Of a stretch of DNA of 64,000 nucleotides, positions 23,296-35,574 are shown piece by piece. The notes below the pieces were generated by a model that saw only the letters and a list, made by a program, of their open reading frames with translations, was not told the origin of the DNA and did not search any database. This DNA comes from Chalciporus piperatus (taxonomy: Eukaryota > Basidiomycota > Agaricomycetes > Boletales > Boletaceae). Where the stretch lies: assembly GCA_038093975.1 (NCBI GenBank), contig JBBPTG010000011.1, positions 291,832 through 355,831 on the forward strand, in the 5' to 3' direction. Each line of letters opens with the position of its first letter. The first letter of the stretch is position 1. Made by a program: the position numbers and the translations under genes.

Positions 23296-25408
23296 CCAAA
23301 GCACACACTTGCAAGAGCATTCACTCGTGATCGCGCCTACAGTATCTTTGGGACACCTGTCTACCACCGATCTTGCTGCCAGCACTATTGGTACAGCTGT
23401 AGCAAGTGTGACTGGATATAGCATCATACAGGGTTTCATAAGGTGAGCCGTGTTAACATCCACACGTTTTAGGATACTCTGCATGTCCGAGTTGAGCTCT
23501 GACTTGGTTCCAGTGGGTTGGACAAACTACTCGCGACGTCCCCGAACCATCATGTTGCAAAGATGCATTGCGCCAGAGCTACGTTCGTCACTGGGATAGT
23601 CTTGTTTGTTAGTGAAAGTGCAAGGTCTATTTTGGACGGTCTTGACGTCTGTTGGTGTTATGCTCAGCCGATTACCAATTTATGGGCCGTTCACTCCACC
23701 TCACTTCTGCAACGATTCGGTCAAACGCCCGAGGTGGCTGCTCCTGCAGGCGAGTACTTGCGAATAGCATCTGCAGGTCTACCAGGATATGCTATTGGAG
23801 AAATCGCGAAGTAACCCCAAGCGTTGTTTATCTGATTGAGCACTGACGGCCATCACAGGCGATACCTGACCTCCCAGGGTAAGAACTCTGATTTAAGACA
23901 TGCGTTCATTGCAGTCATGCATCCTCTTTTGTGAAGGACTTTCAAGCGTACACACTCGTGTCCTCTCAGCAATCGCACCTGTGAATATGGTTTTGAATTA
24001 TCTTCTCGGTGAGGTGTCTCTCTCCGACCTCTTCGCCTCCAAATATTCAAAACGCGTCTTCAAGTTGACGGCCCAATACCTGCGCTTCGGCTAGGCTTTG
24101 CCGGGGCCCCACTTTGCACAGTGTTGAGCCACAATGCGCTCTCTGCGGTGTTGATCATTTACATCGTCCAGCGAGCGGTCCGGGAAGAGATGAATTACCT
24201 ACGTGGGCGTAATCCAATGGACGAAGACGATGCAACCAATTCTGCCGGTTCTTCGACTGTCGGCCCCCAAATGTCGCGGGATCAGCACGACACCGGATTT
24301 TTCTGTGGGATCGGTAGTCTCTTGTTTTCTGGCATATCCGGGGTTTCAAAGAATGCATCTCAGCTGTGGTCAAAGGACTTTGGAGGCCGTGAGTTCATGG
24401 TTCCACACTCGTTTATTTCATTCTTCACCGCCTCCCATAGTTGTCGCGAGCGTGTAATAATCTTATGCGTGTCTCAGATGAAAGTAGCTGAGATGTCTCT
24501 AGGCTAGGTCCGAATGCACTTGCCACCCAGGCGGTGTTACTCACGACAGCCACAACTCTATACCAAGCCCCGAAAGCTATAAGCAGCGCCTCGTCTGATC
24601 GGTAACGAGTCTAGATCTTCCCACACAGGAGGCTGAGTCTCTTCTCAATCAGCATCAAGAAGTGGATCGCCAAAGGCGACCTAAAGCGTGCCAAGATTGC
24701 GGCTTTCGTCTCGTTCTTGGGAACTGTAGCAGGGGCTATCGTTATCGGGTTGGCCCTATCTTCATAGGGAATTCGTTCCGAAATCTAACTATCTATCTCT
24801 GTAGCAGCATGCTCCTGGCATCGGCATCATCCTGGGGCAAATTGTTCAACAATGATCCTGGTTAGTGTCTATCCATTCCAACGAGATCTGGAAAACCGAA
24901 ATCCGCATTAGTAATTCTTGAGAACGTGTCTGCAATCCTGCCTGTCATAGCCGCATTCCAGGCTGTCCATGCAATCGGAACATGGGCCGACAGTTCACTC
25001 GCAGCACTTGGAAAGACGGCCGTATTCCCGGCTCTCAATGCCAGGTAATGTACAATGTCTCTCTGAGATTCGTATGAACGGCTTCTAACCCGTCTCGGCA
25101 GTGCGGACGGTTTTCTGGGTTTGTGGTATTTCGGTAGCAGGTCGTCGAGTATTTGACTCAAAGTCTGTTTTTTCTTCTTCTTAGGTATTCCTCTGGGACT
25201 GTATCTCGCCTTCCCCAAAGGATGGGGTCTTGCTGGATTGTGGGTCGGGTTGACCGTCAGTCTGGCATACTCATCTTTGGTGGCCACGGTCGTGCTCGTG
25301 AAGAGCAACTGGGAGAACGCTGTGAGTCAGAAGGAGCGTGCTTCCGAAGCAGTGGAGCAAATGGTTCATGCAACGACTGAATCGAGCGGCTTCGGTTCTT
25401 TGGTATGA
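23296..25408 (+). CDS. MATE-family efflux transporter (5' end uncertain)
   Basis: Multidrug and toxin extrusion type secondary transporter of the fungal Erc1-like group. Exons with consensus splice sites give SLVIAPTVSLGHLSTTDLAA, ASVTGYSIIQGF, EYLRIASAGLPGYAIGEIAK, RYLTSQGLSSVHTRVLSAIA, PVNMVLNYLL, ALRLGFAGAPLCTVLSHNAL, LGPNALATQAVLLTTATTLY, KRAKIAAFVSFLGT, VSAILPVIAAFQAVHAIGTW and LYLAFPKGWGLAGLWVGLTV in the usual order. Stop is at 25406-25408. The first half of transmembrane helix 1 is not present unless supplied by the upstream 253-residue frame. The segment after GLDKLL is shorter than in homologues (no clear PSAW motif), and one inferred intron near 24,602 would be only about 29 nt. It may therefore be a diverged functional gene or one in early decay. 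Confidence 0.72.
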
Positions 25409-25860
25409 TCGTCTGACTGTAGTTTTGAGTGGTTTGCGGGTGATATTGCCCTGCCTGGAAACGATCACTTGTAGCTTTAGTCTGGTGCACGCTCTTGGTT
25501 ATTAATATGTACTCTTTATGATATGCACCCTCCAAGGAGGACCTTCAAGCCGAGGCCTTTATATCCGAAAAAGTAACGATGCGCCCTTCGCAGCGGAGAA
25601 AAAGAGATCTAGCCATGGACGCAAGTTTCCATCTGATTCGGTATGCAGTGTACACCCAGGTGAGGTGAATACAGCAGATTATCATATGCTGAGTTTTGAA
25701 GAGCAAAAAATGTAGGCCAAAATGTTCCAAAACCGATGCCAAAAAAAAACTGTTCGTCATGACGTGAATGTATAGGTGGATGGAATAAGTAAGACGGAAA
25801 ACGCAATGGTGATCAGAGCGACGTGAGGTGGATGCAGGAATGAAAGAGACGACGGTGACG
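25409..25860. other. Convergent 3' region between MATE and TBC genes
   Basis: About 450 bp between two convergent stops. It contains short frames only and one nine-base A run near 25,741. No gene seen. Confidence 0.45.
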
Positions 25861-28155
25861 CTATAGAAGGGCGGTACCTTCTTTCCCTGATGCAACGAGT
25901 TGATGCCAGTCGTTGCGCCACTCCTTCATTTGCGCCCTAAGCTTCTTATCACCCAAGAGCTGCTCTATCCATGACAGGAGGGCGTCTTCGTCTTCGGGAA
26001 CGAAGAAAGACGATAGGAGCGACAATACAGTCTCAAAGTTAGCTGAGCCGGATGTGATGTGATCTACGCGTGATTCAAGCGACGTAAGATCTTGGCTTGT
26101 CGTCGCTGGTCGACTGAAAGCTCACCTCGATATGCCCAAATGATAGCAATGGCAACAGCGACAAATACATCTGGACCATCGAATAGGAACGCATCCCATA
26201 ATCGCAACTGTGTCTGGAAAGGCACCGAGTTGGCGAATAAAGTGATGTACCACTTCGTTGCATACGATGTCGTCGAAATCATGTGCTTTTTGAAAGCAGC
26301 ATAAATGTCTGGCATCTTTAGCTGCATGATTCGTTCCTGAATATAGATGGACTCCAGAAGACCCGGGAAACCAGGGGAGAAGACTGTATGCATGGCGTAG
26401 GCATCATGCAGGCGAGTCAGGGCTGCATAGACGTTCTCGGGTCTGAAATAACAGAGGAGGGTGGCAGCTATTGGGCCCATGCCCTGGACATAGCCACACT
26501 GTTCACACCGCAGTGAAAATGAATGCAGGACGTGAAACAAGAGGCGTTGACTAGGTGCCTTCATCAGCGTAAACACAACCTAGCAATGAGTTCTACATAC
26601 CCCAGACCGTAACGTGTTCGGAAAAGGACGTGGCCACCGATCGTTCGCGGGACGTCTAGGTCGATTTGTATATCGTAACTTGACGGCTTCTCAAGTTCAA
26701 GTTGGTACTGTTCTCCTAATTTGACGACTGCTTCGTGGTCTGACTTTGAAAAGGTGGTCACGAGAACTTCCCAAGCAGCGCATCTCCATCGATCAGGGAT
26801 GCCTTTGTAGACTCGTCTCCGGAGTTTATGTGCCTTTGATGGTTTTATGCCCCACGATTCGACATTTCCGCCAGGATCGCGAGAGCGAACTTCCATCATT
26901 CGACCCCACTTGGATATTCGGTCGGCTTCCTTGAACGGAGATGATGGAGGTGGCAATGAACTAACGGAAACAGCATGACTTGGAGCTGTTTTTGGTCCCG
27001 CAGTGACGGTAGACAGGCGTTTACGAAAGGGTGCTGAGGGTAGGCGAACTAACCGATCATGGGACGGGACGTTGAAGAAGCCATAACTGATAAATGAGTG
27101 ATGAGAAAAAAGGAGGCAGGATGCTCCTTTAGTTCAACTTACCGGTCCAGGCTAGAGAGAATGTTAACCTCCTCTGCAAGAAGGTCCCGCGATTTCTCAG
27201 AGGGGCTAGCGAGTGCGGCTTCAGCAAGCAGTTCGCTCCCTCTGCTAGCGCGTTGTCGAGCACGCGTACGTTCCACCCCTTCTTCATAGCCGTCACCTTT
27301 CACCCCGGTTGCATCGAGTTGAGCGTAGGTACTGCGCACATGAAAAGAATCCAAATCTTCTCCTTCTGAAGGAACGAGAGACGTTTTGCTGGAAGGAGAG
27401 CTCAACTTTGATTGTTGCTGCGTGGTTGGAGATGAAGAGGGAGTTTGGTAAGGTTGCGGTGGAGCCAAGGGAGACGTCGGTTTCGGCGGCGCGGAAATTA
27501 ATGTGGGATCAGGTAAAGGGGTGTCAGTTCTTCTAATGCTAGATGGAGGACGACTATGAGGAGGGGTAGGAAGGGAATTAGGGTGTACAGGAGGGGAAAG
27601 AACTTCAGAATCGACTCGCGATGTACACGAAGAAACCGGACTCATGACACGGTCCTGGCTGAGGGCGGAAACGCGTGATGAGCGTGGAGGGATCTCCAGC
27701 GTTTCCCTTGGACTGGGCGACGTGGCATAGTGGGAGGTGCGAGCATACTCCAGGTGAGCAGAAACGTCGGAGACGGTCGAGAGGCGAGTACCGTCGTGAG
27801 GATTTGCAAGTTTGTTGCGGGGCCGCAAATTTGTTGAGAGATCAACGTAGGTGGAGTCTGTATTTGGAGGATATGGACTGGAATGAGGAAAGAGGTTGTT
27901 ATAAGCGAAATTGTCTCCGAGGGAGAGGTCAAGTTCTCTCGAGTTGTTCTCGAAAGCAGAGGCAGACCAGCTGGCGCGCGATTCGTCGTTGCCGTACATG
28001 GAGTAGATGGTGAATATTGTAGTTTCCGTTGAGCTGCGTTCCCTGTCTGTCGGTGAGGAGGTGAGATCTGGTACTGAGGATACGGTGAGGGACGGGGAAG
28101 GGCTGGAGGATGGCTGGGGCGGTGAGAGGGATGATGGTGGGGATGACTCGTCCAT
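25861..28155 (-). CDS. TBC-domain Rab GTPase-activating protein
   Basis: Rab-GAP that switches off a Rab GTPase in membrane traffic. Start ATG 28155 (MDESSPPSSLSPPQPSSSPS) is preferred because the frame upstream has no other ATG. The first 340 residues are disordered and rich in Ser, Pro and Thr. Then come SRDLLAEEVNILSSLDRYGF, RISKWGRMMEVRSRDPGGN and the TBC domain opening KLRRRVYKGIPDRWRCAAWE. Both catalytic fingers are present: the Arg finger in IQIDLDVPRT and the Gln finger in CGYVQGMGPIAATLLCYF. KWYITLFANSVPFQTQLRLW DAFLFDGPDVF is the conserved late TBC block. An intron at the WAYR codon leads to a tail ending WRNDWHQLVASGKEGTALL. Which Rab it acts on is not determinable here. Confidence 0.9.
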
Positions 28156-29069
28156 AAACCGGCAGGAGAAAGAAGAAAAGAAAAGGACAAAGGATGGATT
28201 CCGATGGAAGGAAGACTCAAAGAGTGAAAGCAGAGTTGGTACAGGTAGTCGATTCACCTTTCAAAGAGAGCGCGACCCTTGAAAGCTCCCCGCTTAATGA
28301 CAGCCGGCATCACAACTCATTCAAGTTCCATCTATTAATGATCTATATACTGTGCACATCGCCACCGATCCAAGTATGTCGATGTCTACCACCATACGTG
28401 CACCAGTCGAATCGAAAGCAAGTCAACCGCTTGGCGGACGTCACATGCACCATCTTCCGTTATGCTGCCCCCCCGTATGGCCTGAGTGCCGCGCGAATTA
28501 AGGAAGTGCCGCCCCGCAGCGCTACCGAGACAATTCCGTCATAACCTGAGCACTCCGTCAGCGGGGACTACTGTGTCCTTGCCAGCAGTCATATACACTG
28601 ACAGGACGCTCCAGATGCAGTGTTGATGTCCTCCGAAGTTGAACTCGCAGTCGTCCAGACTTAGCTCTGCTCCTCGGGAGGGGGACCGTGCTTACGAGCA
28701 CAGCTTGCAGCAAGAATCGAGTGACCGCAGTCTCATACTGCGCTAAGATCAATACGCATATCAATGTGCCGACTTACCGTGTGGACCATGGTGTCCTTCG
28801 ATCGGGTCACCGAGAGTGAACGAGTGTCTTCGTCTTGACCCGTTTGATTGTTAAATAAGTTTGAGCTCAACTTGAACTTGAACAAGTTGTTGGAGGTTGT
28901 CCAAACGATTGTAAGAGATGCCCCCGAGCACCGCTTGGATATCCTCGCACTGCATCCGGTTCCGCTACTGCCACACAAGATCGCATCGACACGCGACTCC
29001 AAGTTGCATTCGACATTGAACGCGTCCTCGAGGCTCCATCTGACCGGCCTTTGATCCGCTCCATTCATC
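28156..29069. promoter_or_regulatory. Divergent intergenic region, TBC gene / AP-3 delta
   Basis: About 910 bp between two divergent starts. It should contain both promoters. Short open frames on either strand look like noise; no TATA box, repeat or RNA gene was recognised with confidence. Confidence 0.45.
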
Positions 29070-32000
29070 ATGTGGGAGCGAACCCTTCAGGACCTCATCC
29101 GAGGGCTGCGAGCTAACAAGGACGACGAGGCCAAGTTCTTAGCTCAAGCCAACGAAGAAATCAGGCGCGAGATCAAGAGCAAGGATATGGAACTCAAGGC
29201 TGGCGCTGTCATGAAACTCACGTATGTGCGTGTACTCTTTCTCTTGACGCGTGTGCGCGAAAGTGATCATCTCGACTGTAGCTCGACATGCTGGGGTATG
29301 ACATGAGCTGGGCTTCATTTCATGTCGTGGAGGTCATGTCATCCTCAAAGATCCACCTCAAGACAGTCGGTTATCTTGCAGCAGTGCAGTCATTCAATGA
29401 GGACACAGATGTGCTCATGCTGACAACAAACTTGCTCAAGAAGGTGTGTCACCCACTCGCGTGCACTCACACCCGTATTCATTCTGCTAGGATCTGACCT
29501 CTACTCCCGCCGATGTTGCCATCACATTGAATGGCGTATCTGGCATCGTCACAGCGGACCTTGCACGAGATCTAAGTCCAGAGTTAATAGCAATGCTCAA
29601 CCATTCCCGGCCCCATATTCGTAAAAGAGCTGTCCTGACCTTGTACCGCGTCTGCGAGAAATACCCTGACGTACTCCGTCAAAGTGTCACCCGCATGCAG
29701 GAGAAACTCAACGATTCCGATCCAGGTCAGTCTATGGCAGTCTATGGCAAGCACCTTGCTAAATTCCCATCTCAGGGGTCGTGGCTGCCACTGTCAACGT
29801 ATTATGCGAACTCGCTAGACGAAATCCTCAAGACTACCTACCCATGGCTCCGCAGTTATTCCACCTGTTAACCACGTCATCCAATAACTGGATGCTCATC
29901 AAGATCATTAAATTGGTTTGCGGTTTTCCGGGTTTCAAGAATCTCCCTACTCATGGAGGTCATAGTTTGGATCCATTTCTCCCCACGAACCGCGGTTGAT
30001 CAAGAAGTTGAAGCCTCCAATAACCGACCTGATCACTACCACTTCCGCGATCTCTCTTCTGTACGAATGTGTACACACGTGCATCATTGGTAACATGCTC
30101 CAGGGATCATCAGGGCTATCTCTCGCTCGGACTTGCGTCTCAAAGCTTGCTGCATTCCTTGAAGATGCCGACCAGAACCGTCAGTATGCCGATGTAATAC
30201 TTGTCCATATTTGCTAATAAGTCGTGTGAGCAGTCAAGTACATTGCGCTCCTTGCAATGGTCAAGATAGTGCCCACCCATCCGGAGTTGGTTGCGGAACA
30301 TCAAGACATGATCCTTGCTAGTGTTGACGATGACGACATTAGTATTCGGATGCGCGCTCTTGACCTTGTAACAGCACTTGTGAGTTATCTTACTCTTCTT
30401 TCGTATGCTCCTTGATCTTAGCAATGCGTAGGTCACGCGAGATAATTTACAGTCAACCGTCCAGCAACTTCTCTCCCATCTGGTTAAACCTTCAGGCTCA
30501 TCTCTTCCCTCCGCAGTGCAGTCTCTCTCCCAACATGTCGTACCCTCCATTCCCTCGAAAGCTCCCTCCGCACCCTCGCAGTCCACCGCATACCGACTCG
30601 TTCTATCGCAACGTATCATATCCATGTGCTCCAGCTCGACATACGACCACGTGACCGACTTTGAGTGGTATCTATCTGTCCTCGTCGACCTGACATATAT
30701 CTCGAACGTGGATATCGGGGCGCAGATTCGAGATCAGCTGGTAGATGTTGTTGGCCGGGTAAAGGCAGCGCGAGCATATGCTATGAAGTTGATGGTCAAG
30801 GTGCTCTCCGACGAGACGCTCTTACTGAACGCCAGTGAGCCAGGCGGTTGTTCAGAGGTGCTCTGGGGCGCTGCATGGATATGTGGAGAGTTCTGCGAGT
30901 GAGTGCCGCTGTTTCCTCTGCATTCCATGTACGAGTTCCTGACTTTCGTGGTATTCACAGCGAATTGTTGGCGCCTGAGGAACTTCTTCCTTATCTCCTT
31001 CATCCCAATGTGGCCTTGTTGGACCCTGAAACCATCTCCGTTTGTATCCAAGCTGCCAATAAGATCTTTGGCTACTGGGCTACCGAAGCCGCTCAACAAT
31101 GGACCGAAGACCTCCTGGAAAAGGTCGAAGGTGCTGTCGATACCATGATCGAGCAGATGGAAGCTTTCGTCTCGAGTCCGCATATCGAGGTACAGGAGCG
31201 AGTAAGTCACCCGTCTTCTCATCACTCCTTGTCCTAAAAGCCCTGACATTCTTCAGGCCGCGAATATATTACAGCTCTTTACGTTCATCAAACACGATCT
31301 CGCGACCTATCGACCCAGAGAGAACGGCTTCGCAGACTCGGCCTCGTCTACTTTCGATCCCGTCGCTGGGCCGAGTTTCCCGAAGAGTTTGTATCTCATC
31401 CGGCCGTTGGTTTCGGCGTACGAACTTGGACCTGTGGCAGCGGCTGCTCAGGCAAGCGTTCCCGTTCCGGAAGGTCTCGATCTGGATGCTTGGATCGTGC
31501 CCGCTATGCAGGGTCCTCTCGTCGACAACGACGAAGACGACGTGGCTGAGAAAAAGGTCAAGAAGAGTAAGAAAGGCAAGGAGAGAGAGACAGAGTCGTC
31601 GCATCGGACGAAAGCCAAGGGAGGGAAGAAGAAGCGCAAAGAAGATGGGTCGAACGTCGACGAAGTTGTGCCCCAGGAACCCGAAGAGACCGCCGAGGAG
31701 AGAGCAGAGCGAGAGCGGGTCAGTTCACGCGTGGTTCTCTGTGTGCTAGTGCTCTCGACTGACACGTGAGGATTCTACCCCAGCTCAAGGCGGAACGATT
31801 AGAGAGGATGAGGGAGGATCCGTATTATATCACGGACGATCGACCGCAGAAGACGGCAGCGGATGACGACGTTGACTCGATACCGGTGGTGCGATTGGAC
31901 GATCTACCACAGCCATTCGTCAAAGGTGACGTTTTTTTCGCTTGGTAAACGTTTGACGGGACTCGTGCGACTGACTCAACTTCCTTTCGACAGAGGAACC

Positions 32001-32319
32001 CCGTCTGTTTGCACTTCGAAGTAACACCTCTCGGTCCGCCCCTCCCCGTTTCGTGGTGGAGAAAGAGGGCGAGATGCCAGACGGCGTTGTTGCTGTGCCG
32101 CCTCGTCAAGAGTCAGCGCCAGTCTCTCGCCAAGAGACGCCGGGACTATTTGATCGCATATCGACGCCTCCTCCGACACTACCGTCTTTCCAACAATACG
32201 AGGTACCGGGCGAAGATCACACGCAGACGAGCACCCCAGAACCCATCAAGGTAACACGGGCAAAGAAGAAGACCACGTCGAGTAAGAAGAAACGGACGGT
32301 AATAAACCCAGACGGTTGA
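29070..32319 (+). CDS. APL5: AP-3 adaptor complex subunit delta
   Basis: Large subunit of AP-3, which carries cargo from Golgi or endosome directly to the vacuole. The start MWERTLQDLIRGLRANKDDE at 29070 and the next exon LDMLGYDMSWASFHVVEVMS are diagnostic. The adaptin N-terminal HEAT-like trunk continues with YLAAVQSFNEDTDVLMLTTN, NHSRPHIRKRAVLTLYRVCE, LCELARRNPQDYLPMAPQLF, LYECVHTCII and DISIRMRALDLVTALV. After YATEAAQQWTED-like helices the protein has a Lys/Glu-rich hinge (EKKVKKSKKGKERE, RTKAKGGKKKRKEDG) as in other delta subunits, then a tail ending KKTTSSKKKRTVINPDG. Introns are numerous and short. Length of about 860-880 residues is usual for fungi. Confidence 0.95.
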
Positions 32320-32613
32320 CGGATCGGAGGATGATTGGAATCACGTTTTGTTGGAGCGCGTACACCCTTAATAGAGCCCCCTGTTTGATGAGAGTTACAT
32401 GATATACAGTCGAGATGGGCAGCCTGATACTGCTAAGTATTAATGATATCGACACTCGAGAGAGAGAGAGAGGGTTGTGCTTTGCGCTTAATTCGTAGGG
32501 CGTGTGAGGTGGTGATGGGGAGTCCAATACATATACGTGTAATGCGTGGTGGATAGCGGAAAAGCAAGCACAAAGCGAGAAGAAATCCTTGTCTTAAATG
32601 ACCTCCTTTTTTT
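32320..32613. terminator. Convergent 3' ends of AP-3 delta and kinase genes
   Basis: A 294-bp tail-to-tail spacer. It carries a short GA-rich run near 32,458-32,472 and T runs near the kinase stop. Polyadenylation of both transcripts must occur in or just beyond it; no discrete signal is certain. Confidence 0.4.
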
Positions 32614-34943
32614 TCACTGATGATCGTCTTCGACGCGCTCGACAGAGTCAACGATCTCGTTCACGAGCTCCAATGTGACACCCGGTATGATGCGTTCTGC
32701 CTCCGTGAACGCTCGTTGCAAAGCGCTGAGTGCTACCCTTGCTTCCTGTGTTGATACACGAGGGAAAAGCTGAGAAAGAAGAGTGTGAGTTGGGGTCATC
32801 GTCACATGGCAAGTAAGCTCACTGAAGCTATTGCGGGCAAGATGACCGAATCGAGCATGGTCGTGTCAGGCAAGTCTTCGTCGTCCTCGATGTCACGTTT
32901 CGCTTCGAGTGCACGCCTACCTCGTGGGTAGGTTCCCGGGTACTGGTCATCGTAATCTTCTTCATCAGAAGGTACTCTCTCGTGCGCATCCTGACCATTG
33001 TTAGCTGTAGGACCACCGGGCGGCATATGTCTGACGGTAGCTTGCTCATACACGCTAGGTGGACGAGCAGAGTTGGGCGATGACGGGAGTGGAGGAAGTT
33101 CAGTCTTGGTCGACGAGCTCGAGGTTCTCTTGGTAGACACGGAAGACGCCGACGTGTCACCGCGCGGTAGACCACCATTCATCTCCCACGTCAAAGGTGG
33201 CCCAGAGACCTTGATTGAATTGTTGTTTGCACGCCCGATCGTCCGCCCGGCATGTCGGACGGTTCCAAAGTCCCACAAGTCCTCTGGGTCACCGCTCGCT
33301 GGCCTGTGTATAATTCGCAATCAAGACGTCAGGAAAGGTTTTGGTATGGATGACACGCACAAATTCTGAGCCACTGCTTGGTCGTCTTCCTCGAGTCGCT
33401 CCCCGCCCTCAGCTTTCCACCGTTCATGACGTTCGATCAATTCAGTTAGATAACTAGTTTTCTTGGCCATCCGCACAAACTTGTGTTTAAGGAGCTCGCG
33501 TGCTGTTGGGCGCTGTTGAACTCCGTGTTACACAACAACGCGAGACTGAAACAAGGGAGATGACGGGAATGTGAAACTTACATCGCGGGGATCACGCAGT
33601 AGGCAGTAGGCTACGAAATCTCTGAACGGTTTGGAAAAGTGGCTATCCAATTGTGGTGGAGGGTTCTTGGGGATGAGGAAAAGAACCTAAAGGTGACGTT
33701 GGGAATATTTCATTTCAATCAGTACAAGAATCGGACGCCATTCTGTGCACACAGCATGGCGCTGGGGTGGTGGGATCGTGTCTACTCACCTTCATTGGAT
33801 GTAGTTCAGCATATGGTGGCTCGCCCTTTGCAAGTTCGATCGCAGTGATACCGAGACTCCAAATGTCCGCTTTGTGGTCGTACCCACTCTGTTTGATCAC
33901 CTCCGGCGACATCCAGTATGGTGTACCCACGAAAGTGTTCTTCTTGGCGGAAAGAGTACCAGAAAGTTGTCCAGACACACCGAAATCAGCGAGCTTCACG
34001 TCTCCGGTTGCAGACAGAAGGATGTTGGCAGCTATGTGAATAAGACAATCAGAGACTTCCTTGGGTTTGTACAGACGTCTTGGACGTACCCTTGATGTCA
34101 CGATGAAGTTTCCCCTCCGTATGCAGGTACTCGAGCCCGCGAAGCAGTTCGCGAACAATGATGGCAATGTACTCTTCTCTGAATACTCCAGGTTTCATCT
34201 GCGCATATACTCGGTAAGTCTCCTCGTCATCCAAGCTATGATCATACCAGATCGGAGCATGAGCCACCTGAGCAATACCTATCACCCCACGTCAGCAAAA
34301 CAGACCGCATCCCAACTTGAAACACCTACTCCATGACTATCCAAAGGTTGGATCCCTTGAGAAACGATCCATGATATCTTGCGTTAGGAAGAAGAAGCAT
34401 AGCATGTCAATCCTACTCCATGACTATCCAAAGGTTGGATCCCTTGAGAAACGATCCATGATATCTTGCGTTAGGAAGAAGAAGCATAGCATGTCAATCC
34501 CATCCAATCCACACAAACGTGAGGCACGCGATCAGACGAACTTGGTTACGTGGGGTGAGTCTAATTGTGACAGGATCTGTATCTCCTGTTGGATATCTTC
34601 TATCTCGTCTTCTGCGCTCTCGAGGTCAATGATCTTGATGGCGACGGTTTTCTGGGTCCTCTTGTCGTACCTGAGGGGTGATGGGGAAAGGTGGGGGATA
34701 GGAAGATCAGAGGCAAGGCCCGAGAAGTCAAGACGGGAGGAGACGCACCCTTTGAAAACCTCTCCGAAAGAACCCTTTCCTAAGCAGCTTCATGAGCTAC
34801 CACCTGGACTCCAGAGGAACAGTGGAATATACCGATCCTATCTTGTTTCACATAGAGCTCTTCGGGATCCTGATTCCGGACGTCCTGCAACGAAACGATT
34901 CAATGAGACTCGCGTTTGATGAACTCACAAGCATGTTTACCAT
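32614..34943 (-). CDS. Germinal-centre (Ste20/MST3-like) protein kinase
   Basis: Serine/threonine kinase of the GCK-III type (fungal Kic1/Nak1/Sps1 group), which acts in polarity, septation and RAM/SIN-type pathways. Exon 1 is five codons (MVNML); spliced exons give [128 protein letters not shown] and [20 protein letters not shown]. All catalytic elements are visible: glycine loop, VAIK lysine, HRDIK, DFG and the GTPYWMSPE activation segment. The C-terminal half is Ser/Pro-rich and acidic, ending [16 protein letters not shown]. Odd: the exon coding for [16 protein letters not shown] is present twice as an exact tandem copy (34330-34377 and 34417-34464). Confidence 0.93.
34325..34500 (-). repeat. 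Exact 87-bp tandem duplication containing one kinase exon
   Basis: Bases 34325-34413 equal 34412-34500 at an offset of 87. Each copy holds a 48-nt exon (34330-34377 and 34417-34464), its acceptor with a CTAAC branch-like site, and its GTAGG donor. The segment between the exon copies (34378-34416) is 39 nt. No base differs, so the event is recent or is an assembly artefact. Confidence 0.95.
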
Positions 34944-35574
34944 GGTCTAGGTTGAACAGAAGGGGTGTTGGGGAGTGGTGGGTCCTAAGTCGCGTGGTAT
35001 TCGCGTTGAATCGTGGTGGTGGTATCAAAAGAAGTGAGGGGTATCGCGATGATCGCAAGGAGATGGGCGCTCGACGTCAAGAAACAAAGCAAAGAGTGTG
35101 CAAGCGTATGAAGGTTGAAGTAGACGATTGGCCAGTCGCCAAGTCTACATTTGTCATTTTCACGTCGTCAGCCGCGAAGCACCCATTCACACAAGTCTCG
35201 TTTTACTTGGCTGCCATCGCACAGGATATCACACAAAGGCTAGCGTAGTAAAAGCACAGAGCCACGGCAAGTCGTACAAGGAGACTCTTAGTAGTTTGCT
35301 TCCTCCAAGTTGTGAGGTCCTCATAGTTTTTGCCTTGCAATTGAATGGAGTCCTCAGAGGACGCACCCACATGTGTTGTTTATATTCCTCACTGCTCGCC
35401 TTGTCCTAGATAATAAAGACATTGGGAGCCATAATTAAGGATCTGTGAGCCTGGTCCCTTTGAGTCTAGGAAGTGACGACAACGGTTCCTTTTTCCGTTA
35501 GACGCTCAGAATTCCCATTTGCCAGCAAGACGACATAGCGTGTCAAAGATAAAGGCGACTCGAATCGAGGGAGC
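34944..35574. other. Spacer between CDF gene and kinase gene
   Basis: About 630 bp between the kinase start and the CDF stop, both minus strand; it should include the kinase promoter. The plus-strand frame at 34,916-35,248 has no recognisable domain and I treat it as chance. Confidence 0.45.

Noticed and set aside
23337..23452. Calling the MATE gene a definite pseudogene
   Set aside because: Most exons have consensus splice sites and no internal stop; the missing helix 1 part and one very short intron are not enough to prove decay.
28153..28257. N-terminal extension of the TBC protein up to 28257
   Set aside because: The extension begins with GTG, not ATG; the first ATG in frame is 28155.
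34916..35248. Plus-strand frame of 110 codons overlapping the kinase start
   Set aside because: No domain; it overlaps the first exon and promoter of the kinase on the opposite strand.
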